A stretch of DNA of 64,000 nucleotides from Phaeobacter italicus (GTDB lineage Bacteria; Pseudomonadota; Alphaproteobacteria; Rhodobacterales; Rhodobacteraceae), in assembly GCF_001258055.1 (NCBI RefSeq), contig NZ_CVRM01000035.1, forward strand, positions 62,001-126,000, given 5' to 3'. This document shows positions 43,844-50,598 of this stretch, piece by piece. The translations under genes and the position numbers were made by a program. The stretch's first letter is position 1. Every line of letters begins with the position of its first letter. The notes beneath the pieces are model-generated. The model was not told the DNA's origin. It saw nothing but the letters and a program-made list of their open reading frames with translations, and made no database searches.

Positions 43844-44908
43844 TCAGGCCTGACCTTTGGCGATCAGATCTGCCGCCAGATCGTGAAACGCCTTGGCCTG
43901 TGCGCTGTCGGGTTTGCTGACGGCAATCGGCGCGCCACCGTCGGCGGCCACGCGCACATCCAGATGCAACGGGATTTCTGCGAGCAGCGGCACGTTCAGC
44001 TTGTCAGCCTCGGCCGCGACGCCACCATGGCCAAAGACATGTTCCTCGTGCCCGCAGTTGGAGCAGATATGCGTGGACATGTTTTCTACCATGCCAATGA
44101 TCGGCACGTTCAGTTTCTGGAACATGTCGATGCCCTTGCGGGCGTCGATCAGGGCAACGTCCTGCGGCGTGGACACCACGATGGCGCCGTCCACATGTGC
44201 CTTTTGCGCCAGCGTCATCTGCACGTCACCGGTGCCCGGTGGCAGGTCCACGATCAGCACATCCAGCGCGCCCCACTGCACCTGCATCATCATCTGCTGA
44301 AGGGCCCCCATCAGCATCGGGCCACGCCAGACAACAGCCTGGTCTTCATTGGTCATGAGACCAATCGACATCATGGTGACACCGTGGTTGCGCATCGGCA
44401 GGATCGTTTTGCCATCGGGGCTAGCAGGGCGGCCAGAGACACCCAGCATGCGCGGCTGCGAGGGGCCGTAGACATCGGCGTCCAGCAGGCCCACACGGCG
44501 GCCCTGCGCGGCCAGAGCACAGGCGATATTTGCCGACACTGTGGATTTGCCGACGCCTCCCTTGCCCGAAGCAACAGCGATGATGCGGTCTACGCCGGGG
44601 ATTTTCTGCGGGCCTTGCGGCTGGGCGGCCTGCTTGGGCTTCAGATCCGGCGGGGCCTTTTCGGAATGGGCGGTCAGCATGGCCGAGACTTTGCCCGCGC
44701 CGGGAAGGGCCGCAACCTTGGCATCTGCTTCGTCCCGCACCGGCGCGTAAACGTCGGATTTGGCTGGGTCGATTTCCAGAACAAAGCGGACAGTGCCCTC
44801 TTCGATGTTCAGCGCACGCACGATACCTGCGGCGACGATATCGCTGCCGGAGAGCGGATCCTTGATGGTCTTGAGCGTTTCAAGAACGGTTTCACGAGAG
44901 AGAGACAC
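43844..44908 (-). CDS. apbC: Mrp/ApbC-type P-loop iron-sulfur carrier ATPase
   Basis: A 354-residue protein that carries or loads Fe-S clusters. The N-terminal 80 residues form a MIP18/DUF59 domain, then a linker rich in P, Q and K, then the deviant Walker A ASGKGGVGKST. Later come the LIVDLPPGTGD region and the bridging cysteines CSNC of the Mrp family. It starts at a GTG with AGGAGC nine bases upstream. Next to a locus with about ten 4Fe-4S clusters, a role in maturing formate dehydrogenase is likely, though Mrp is general. Confidence 0.92.
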   Translation of the reverse strand: MSLSRETVLETLKTIKDPLSGSDIVAAGIVRALNIEEGTVRFVLEIDPAKSDVYAPVRDEADAKVAALPGAGKVSAMLTAHSEKAPPDLKPKQAAQPQGPQKIPGVDRIIAVASGKGGVGKSTVSANIACALAAQGRRVGLLDADVYGPSQPRMLGVSGRPASPDGKTILPMRNHGVTMMSIGLMTNEDQAVVWRGPMLMGALQQMMMQVQWGALDVLIVDLPPGTGDVQMTLAQKAHVDGAIVVSTPQDVALIDARKGIDMFQKLNVPIIGMVENMSTHICSNCGHEEHVFGHGGVAAEADKLNVPLLAEIPLHLDVRVAADGGAPIAVSKPDSAQAKAFHDLAADLIAKGQA

Positions 44909-45014
44909 GCCGGGGTTGCTCCTTGGTTATTTGTTTGTCTTCAGTTTCGGGGCGGCTGCGGCGGGGCCGAGATCACGCCTTGACGAAGATGTAGGTGGTT
45001 TCCTAGCATTTCGT

Positions 45015-45818
45015 ATGGGTTTGGTATGCAGTCTTTTGCGGGTTCGGATACGGTTTTTGGCGGTTTGTGCGGCTGTGCTGCTGCTTGCGGGGGGCATTGT
45101 GCCCGGTGGCCCGCTCCGCGCTGAAGAGACCCCGCGCCTTGTCCGCCTGGCTGTGCCACAGGCGCTGGTGGACACCGGGCTGTTGGCCTACATCCTGCCG
45201 CGATTTTCCCTGAAAACCCAGATCCGCGTTCATGTGGTTCCCGTGGATGAAGCGGCGGAGGCGCGGCTCGACGGCACAGCGGCGGGCACGCCAGTGTTTT
45301 CCGATGCCGACACGACCTGGCATCTTGATCTGATTGCGCCTGACCATGCCGGGGCCAAGCGTCTGCGCAAATGGCTGACCTCCGATGTCGGTGTGCGCGC
45401 CATTGCGGCCTATGCCCCAGCTGGCGTGGCAATGTTTCGGGCCCCCGAGGTCCGCGAAGCGGAGGTGGCCGAACTGTCGTGGGATGGCGATGCCGACCTC
45501 GGCTACAGCCTGTCGCGCGTTCATTGCGGTCGCTGCCACGCGGTCGATGAGGCAGGACGCATCAACAGCATCGGCTCGACGCCATCGTTTTTCGTTCTGC
45601 GAACGCTGTCCGACTGGGAGGGCCGCTTTCAGGCGTTTTATGCGTTGAAACCCCATCCTGCCTTTACCCAGATCGCAGATGTAACCGCGCCTTTCGACGA
45701 GGCCAGACCCTCGCCGATCGTTCCCGTGGAAATGACGCTGGAGGAGCTGGAAAACATCATGGCCTATGTGGCCCTGCTGGCCCCAGCTGATTTGGGCGCG
45801 CCGTTGGAACAGAAATAG
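45015..45818 (+). CDS. Periplasmic cytochrome c with an N-terminal tungstate-binder-like region
   Basis: A 267-residue exported protein. Residues 1-36 are a signal sequence. Residues 43-75 (LVRLAVPQALVDTGLLAYIL) resemble the first strand and helix of TupA, and 117-141 (LRKWLTSDVGVRAIAAYAPAG) resemble its last helix; the roughly 180 residues between them in TupA are replaced here by about 40. The C-terminal half is a monohaem cytochrome c with C171-GRC-H175 and a possible Met ligand at M240. It is convergent with the polyferredoxin gene. It may accept electrons from formate dehydrogenase; the binder-like part probably no longer binds oxyanion. Confidence 0.8.
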   Translation: MGLVCSLLRVRIRFLAVCAAVLLLAGGIVPGGPLRAEETPRLVRLAVPQALVDTGLLAYILPRFSLKTQIRVHVVPVDEAAEARLDGTAAGTPVFSDADTTWHLDLIAPDHAGAKRLRKWLTSDVGVRAIAAYAPAGVAMFRAPEVREAEVAELSWDGDADLGYSLSRVHCGRCHAVDEAGRINSIGSTPSFFVLRTLSDWEGRFQAFYALKPHPAFTQIADVTAPFDEARPSPIVPVEMTLEELENIMAYVALLAPADLGAPLEQK

Positions 45819-45920
45819 AGTCGTCATCGTCTTGCGTCGGGGCCGTCGGCTGTGAAGGTTCCGTGAAAAGTGGGCCCGCCGCCCCGGTCGGGGCAGATCT
45901 GGGCAGGTCGGGCGAGCGAC

Positions 45921-47870
45921 TTAGTGGTCCTTGCGTTTGCTCAGATAGTCCTCGGTGGTGCGCACGCGGGGGCGATCAGCACCGGCAAAAGGATTGTTCT
46001 GCTGGTGGAACTGCGCGTTGACCCGGCAGTCGTCACACATCTGGATCATCCGTGCGGCATCTGGATTGGCAAACATGGAGTGTTTCCCTGCGAGCTTTTC
46101 GGTGATTTTGTCGATGGTGGATTTTACCCCGAATGGCGTGCCGCATTCGACGCAGGCAAAGGGCTCTTCTTCGTGCAGGACAACCTGTGACAGCGCCGCA
46201 GACGTGAGGTTTAGGCGGGGCTCGTAGCTGATTGCATTCTCCGGGCAGACATTGGCGCAGAGCCCGCATTGCAGGCAGGCGTCCTCTTGAAAGCGGAGCT
46301 GCGGCAGGTCCGGATTGTCACCAAGCGCACCGGAGGGGCAGAGCGAAACACAGGACAGGCAAAGGGTGCATTTGTCCGACGCGACAAGCACCGCACCATA
46401 TGGCGCGCCCTCGGGCAGGGGTAACATGTCCGCATCGGGCATCAGCGCCTTGGCGGCCTGCCGGGTGATCTGGCGTCTGGTGCCCATTGGCCGTTGGGGT
46501 GTTTCCACGGCAGCGGATCCCTTGGCGGGTGCAAAAAGCTGCTCGCTCAGCTGGTCGGGATCAGCAGGCTCCAACAGGCGCAGGTGGTCCCCCGCAATCG
46601 CTGCCGCCAGCGCAATTTCGTGGTCCTGCGTATCGCGTTCGGCCTTGGGCGAGAGAAGGACGTTGACCTCGGCAAAGCCGGCAGTCAGCGCCGCCAGCGC
46701 CTCGGCATGACCAAAACTGTTGAGCGCATCGACCGACAGCGGGATCACGTCGGCGGGCAGACCCCGGCCGTGGCGGGCGGTCAGCTCGATCATCTCGCGC
46801 CCGTAGGCATCCACGACCAGCAGGCGCGGAGAGGTGCCGCCTGCGTCCAGATAGGCCTTTGCCAACGTCTGGATCCGGCGCATCTGGGCGTCGGTTGGCG
46901 GGGCGTCATAGGTGATGGCGCCAGAGGGGCACAGCGAGGCGCAGGACCCGCAACCGGCGCAGATCATCGGGTCGATGCTGACGTGGTCGCCATCCGGGCT
47001 GATGGCGCCGGTCGGGCAGACGTCCAGACAGCGGGTGCAACCGGTCTGGCCCGCCCGCGAATGGGCACACAAGAGCGGCTCGCTGCGCACGTAGAGTGGT
47101 TTTTCGAAGGTGCCGATCAACTGGCTCGTGGTCAGGATGGCATCCGCCAACGCAGTGGGGGACTTGGGGTCAGCGCGGACATAGCCTTCACGTTTTTCCG
47201 GTGCCGGAAACAGCGGACGATCGCCGCGCAGATCAAGGATGATGTCGCAGATCGATTGGCCGCCATCTCGCGGAGCGTCCCAGGTCCAGTTGCGGCCCGT
47301 TACATCCAGCTGCTGCAGCTGATCGATTGTCACGGCAAACTGTCCCAACCCCCCCTGCGCCCGTCGCAGATGTCCTGAAATGACGTCGTAGGCGCGGGTC
47401 ATCGGTGGGTCGATTGGCTGCTCAAGAAGCACGGTCACGGCGTGCGTATCCTGCAGTTTTTCAGCCGCCGCAAAGGCCACATCCGGCGCCCCAAGGATCA
47501 GGCAGAGGCCTTCGGAATGGACATCTACTGTCTTGCTTGTGGGGATCTCCAGCAGGGCCTCGGCAACCAATGCGGACATTTTGGGCAGTGTTGAGGCCTG
47601 ATCGGTGGTCCATCCTGCCCGGTCACGCAGATCGAGATAGGCAGGCGAGGGGCGGCCCAGCTCCTCTGCCAGAGCATCAAAAAAGCGGTGTTCCTGGGCA
47701 CAACAAATAATTGCATCTTCGCCTTCAAGCGCCGTGGCAGCCTGCTCTATCTGGGTGGTGCAAAGCGCGGAATGCACCTTGGAGCAGGGCAGGCCGGTCG
47801 CTTGAGACAGGGCCTCTTTATCGAGGTTCTGAGTGCCGGAACAGTCACATAAAATCAGATGTTTAGGCAT
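45921..47870 (-). CDS. Polyferredoxin-type 4Fe-4S protein of the formate dehydrogenase locus
   Basis: A 649-residue cytoplasmic iron-sulfur protein. Four ferredoxin motifs are visible in two pairs: CTRCLDVCPTGAI and CAGCGSCASLCPSGAI near residues 280-325, then CTLCLSCVSLCPSGAL and CLQCGLCANVCPENAI near 510-560. Two extra pairs, CVECG and CDDCR, lie close to the C-terminus. The N-terminal 250 residues include CDCSGTQ and DAIICCAQE, typical of this family. I chose the ATG at 47870 (MPKHLILCDC), with GAGGAAAC before it. It is divergent from the main fdh operon and likely feeds or stores electrons during FDH assembly or turnover. Confidence 0.88.
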   Translation of the reverse strand: MPKHLILCDCSGTQNLDKEALSQATGLPCSKVHSALCTTQIEQAATALEGEDAIICCAQEHRFFDALAEELGRPSPAYLDLRDRAGWTTDQASTLPKMSALVAEALLEIPTSKTVDVHSEGLCLILGAPDVAFAAAEKLQDTHAVTVLLEQPIDPPMTRAYDVISGHLRRAQGGLGQFAVTIDQLQQLDVTGRNWTWDAPRDGGQSICDIILDLRGDRPLFPAPEKREGYVRADPKSPTALADAILTTSQLIGTFEKPLYVRSEPLLCAHSRAGQTGCTRCLDVCPTGAISPDGDHVSIDPMICAGCGSCASLCPSGAITYDAPPTDAQMRRIQTLAKAYLDAGGTSPRLLVVDAYGREMIELTARHGRGLPADVIPLSVDALNSFGHAEALAALTAGFAEVNVLLSPKAERDTQDHEIALAAAIAGDHLRLLEPADPDQLSEQLFAPAKGSAAVETPQRPMGTRRQITRQAAKALMPDADMLPLPEGAPYGAVLVASDKCTLCLSCVSLCPSGALGDNPDLPQLRFQEDACLQCGLCANVCPENAISYEPRLNLTSAALSQVVLHEEEPFACVECGTPFGVKSTIDKITEKLAGKHSMFANPDAARMIQMCDDCRVNAQFHQQNNPFAGADRPRVRTTEDYLSKRKDH

Positions 47871-48226
47871 GTTTCCTCGCGCTTTGTAGTGCTGCCTGAA
47901 GTGGCGGTTTTTCGCCGGAACGGGCCTTAGAGTAGGCATGATTCCCGCAGGTCGTAAACCGGATTTCGCGGTGTGCTTGCTGTTGGTCGTAGCGGCCAGA
48001 GGTTGAGTGATTCGCATTGGCGGCGTGCGATTGACGGCCGGGCATTTTTCCGACTGAAAAGCTCAAGATAGACTTTTCGTCCGGTCGGGCCCGTTGGTCG
48101 CTGAAAGCTTGGTCAGATTGACCGATACCGCCTGTTTATCGAGCAATCAGCAAATCTTATCTTTCGGCAGCCCGTCACGATGCGGCACTCTTTGAGGAAA
48201 GCGACAAAACCGACAGGGCGGTCAAC
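47871..48226. other. Divergent control region between the polyferredoxin gene and the fdh operon
   Basis: 356 bp without a gene. GGTCAGATTGACC at 48111-48123 is an inverted repeat of five bases around three, extending imperfectly to TTGGTCA and TGACCGA, and looks like a GntR/FadR-type operator. No -24/-12 (sigma54) element with the required GG and GC spacing is visible on either strand. The AT-rich patch 48130-48165 may hold the fdh promoter. Confidence 0.45.
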
Positions 48227-48802
48227 GTGACGCAAACCATCGATCCGAATGCAAAGACGGTTGTGATGCCGCTGGGCGTTGTGATGCGCCGTCAGCCGGG
48301 GGTGACCCGTTGGGCGCGCTGGTCCTGGAAGGCGACGGCGGTTCTGCCGGGAGCAGGGGAGGCGCGCTGGCAGTTGCTGCGCGAGGAGGATGGGGTCAGC
48401 GAATTCCACGCGGCCACCCTCCCGCTGGAGCTGCACCGGACGGAGGCAGAGGCCTACCTGCATGGCCTGACAGCCGAACCACCCTGCATCTACGTCGTAT
48501 TGCGTGACAGCGTGGAAGGGGATTGTCCGCTGGAAGTGCTGCTGGTGACCGCATCCCCCTATGAGGCGCAGGATTACGCGGACAATGGCGAGGATCTGGT
48601 GGAAAAGGTGCCGATGCCTGCGGGGCTGATCGCGTGGGTGCGGGACTTTGCCAAGCTGCATTATCAGGATGAGCCGTTCAAGAAACGCCGCCGTGACCGC
48701 GTAAAGACCGACGCCAGCGAAGACGGCATTGGCGATCCACGGATTTCCCAGCTAACGGATGTCTATCGCTCGCCGTCTCTCAAGAAGGCGCGCCTGTCAT
48801 GA
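48227..48802 (+). CDS. DUF3305 protein of the formate dehydrogenase locus
   Basis: A 191-residue cytoplasmic protein starting at a GTG (48227). Readable blocks include MPLGVVMRRQPGVTRWARWSW at the start, part of which (GVTRWARWSW) is the family pattern, then LPLELHRTEAEAYLHGL and a C-terminal basic tail beginning FKKRRRDRV. DUF3305 is found almost only before DUF3306, TorD and FDH genes and may help FDH maturation. The final four bases overlap the DUF3306 gene. Confidence 0.85.
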   Translation: MTQTIDPNAKTVVMPLGVVMRRQPGVTRWARWSWKATAVLPGAGEARWQLLREEDGVSEFHAATLPLELHRTEAEAYLHGLTAEPPCIYVVLRDSVEGDCPLEVLLVTASPYEAQDYADNGEDLVEKVPMPAGLIAWVRDFAKLHYQDEPFKKRRRDRVKTDASEDGIGDPRISQLTDVYRSPSLKKARLS

Positions 48803-49548
48803 GAGGGGATGATTTCTGGTCCCGTCGCCGCGCCCGTGTTGCGGCAGAGCAGGAGGCAGAGGCCGCCGAGGTCGCCGCAGCTGCCCGTCAGGCTGCAGAG
48901 GAGGCGCTGGAGGAAAAGACCGACGCCGAGATCCTCGAAGAGCTGGATTTGCCGGACCCGGACGAGATGCAGCAGGGCGATGATTTCAGCGTCTTCCTGA
49001 AAGAGACCATACCGGCGCGGATCCGTACCCGCGCCCTGCGTCGTTTGTGGACCAGCAATCCGGTGCTGGCGAACGTGGACGGGCTGCTGGACTATGGCGA
49101 AGACTTCACTGACAGCGCAATGGTGATCGAAAACCTGCAGACTGCCTATCAGGTTGGCAAGGGCATGACCGCCCATGTCGAAGAGCTGGCCCGCCAGGCG
49201 CAGGAGGCGACAGAGGGCGAAGCGGTCGCGACGGCTGAGGCCGCCGACAACAGCGATGCCCAGCCCGCTGAGGAGGCAACGGTCTGCGATGCGACAGATG
49301 GTGAGGGGAACGCCCCCCTGATCGCGCAGGCTGAAACACCGAAATCCGAAACCGTCCGCCCGCCAACCATGGCCCTGCTGTCGCCAAGGGATGCGGTCGA
49401 GGAGGCTGAGGCGACTTTGGCGCCACATCCCGTGGTTCTGGACGAGCCGGAGCCGGTGCCAGCTGCGCCACGCCGCATGCGCTTTACCTTTGCTGCAGAC
49501 ACTCATGCTGCAGAGACCGAGGCAGATACCGGCGCTTCCGCCACCTGA
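48799..49548 (+). CDS. DUF3306 protein of the formate dehydrogenase locus
   Basis: A 249-residue acidic, alanine- and glutamate-rich protein. The conserved part is the N-terminal 140 residues, with DDFWSRRRARV at the start and IPARIRTRALRRLWTSNPVLANVD in part as RALRRLWTSNPVLANVDGL. The rest is low complexity, with many A, E, T and P residues, and is probably disordered. Always paired with DUF3305 in such loci; the function is unknown. Confidence 0.85.
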   Translation: MRGDDFWSRRRARVAAEQEAEAAEVAAAARQAAEEALEEKTDAEILEELDLPDPDEMQQGDDFSVFLKETIPARIRTRALRRLWTSNPVLANVDGLLDYGEDFTDSAMVIENLQTAYQVGKGMTAHVEELARQAQEATEGEAVATAEAADNSDAQPAEEATVCDATDGEGNAPLIAQAETPKSETVRPPTMALLSPRDAVEEAEATLAPHPVVLDEPEPVPAAPRRMRFTFAADTHAAETEADTGASAT

Positions 49549-49593
49549 AACATCGCTGAAACGCCCTAGATCAAGACCCGCGAGGAGACCTAA

Positions 49594-50241
49594 ATGACCG
49601 CCGAGCAAGCCCAGACAGAGACCATCGCACAGGATGCCGCCCCTGCAATCCCGCAGGATGAGGATCGTCTGCGCGCGGATCTCTACAACTTTCTGGGGCT
49701 TATGCTGTCCGGCCCGCCGGATGAGATGCTGCTGGAGCAGGTGGCGGGACTCGCAGGCGATGACACTGATTTGGGCACAGCGATCAATGCGCTGGCCAAG
49801 ATCGCCCGTCTCACCAAGCCGGCCGCTGCCGAGCGGGAGTTCAACAAGCTGTTCATCGGATTGGGTCGCGGCGAGCTGCTGCCTTACGCCAGCTATTATC
49901 TCACCGGTTTCCTGAATGAGAAACCGCTGGCATCGCTGCGTCAGGATATGGCCGCGCGGGGCATGACACGGGCCGAAAATGTCTATGAGCCGGAGGACAA
50001 CATTGCCTCGCTGATGGAGATGATGGGCGCGCTGATTGCCGGGCGTTTTGGGTCTGCTTCCCCGCTGAGCGATCAGAAACAGTTTTACAACAAACACATC
50101 GGCCCCTGGGCTGGTCATTTCTTTTCCGATCTCGAAGCCGCCAAGAATTCGGTCCTCTACGCTGCTGTCGGCGCGGTGGGCCGTGTCTTCATGGACATTG
50201 AAGCCGAAGGATTTCGGATGAGTGCGGAGCAATCCGCCTGA
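49594..50241 (+). CDS. TorD/DmsD-family molecular chaperone
   Basis: A 215-residue all-helical chaperone that binds the Tat signal and unfolded form of molybdo- or tungsto-enzymes before export. The family motif is EFNKLFIGLGRGELLPYASYYL with FLNEKPLASLRQDM following, and EDNIASLMEMMGALI later. It should serve FdhA, encoded two genes downstream. A GAGGAGACC ribosome-binding site precedes the ATG. Confidence 0.88.
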   Translation: MTAEQAQTETIAQDAAPAIPQDEDRLRADLYNFLGLMLSGPPDEMLLEQVAGLAGDDTDLGTAINALAKIARLTKPAAAEREFNKLFIGLGRGELLPYASYYLTGFLNEKPLASLRQDMAARGMTRAENVYEPEDNIASLMEMMGALIAGRFGSASPLSDQKQFYNKHIGPWAGHFFSDLEAAKNSVLYAAVGAVGRVFMDIEAEGFRMSAEQSA

Positions 50242-50300
50242 GCCGGGACGGCCTGCCGTCCCACAACCCCGTGAACCAACTATCTGAGGAGGAGGATCAC

Positions 50301-50492
50301 ATGACCAGAAAGACCGAGGAGGCCCAGAGCCGCCGCGACTTTCTCAAGCTGGCAGCGACCACAACGCCGATTGCGGCGGTGGCGGTTGCAACGACCGGCG
50401 GCACGGCCGAGGCGGCCGAGCCAGACCTGACATCTGAGGTGATGCAGGATACCGCGCATACCCGCGCCTATTACGACAGTCTCCGGTTCTGA
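50301..50492 (+). CDS. Formate dehydrogenase-region Tat small protein (63 aa)
   Basis: A 63-residue protein with a twin-arginine signal SRRDFLKLAATTT (R11, R12) followed by a hydrophobic stretch and AEAAEPD. The small mature part ends with RAYYDSLRF, the typical end of the formate-dehydrogenase-region Tat proteins. These are found before FdhA in many loci and may help export. GAGGAGGA lies before the ATG. Ten codons upstream are in frame but are probably not translated. Confidence 0.88.
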   Translation: MTRKTEEAQSRRDFLKLAATTTPIAAVAVATTGGTAEAAEPDLTSEVMQDTAHTRAYYDSLRF

Positions 50493-50598
50493 CGCACCGG
50501 TGATCCGCCAACGCCTGCGGCAACTGGTTGCGTGACGCCCGACCGCCAATGGCCCCTGAAACCCCAGCGAGCCCGAAAGGGAAGCAAGGGAGGAACAC

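Noticed and set aside
43829-44983. A 384-codon frame antisense to apbC
   Set aside because: The Mrp/ApbC gene is complete and has its motifs; the opposite frame has none.
47871-48226. Sigma54 (-24/-12) promoter for the fdh operon
   Set aside because: Neither strand has a GG-N10-GC element with convincing flanks, and the linked regulator lacks GAFTGA.
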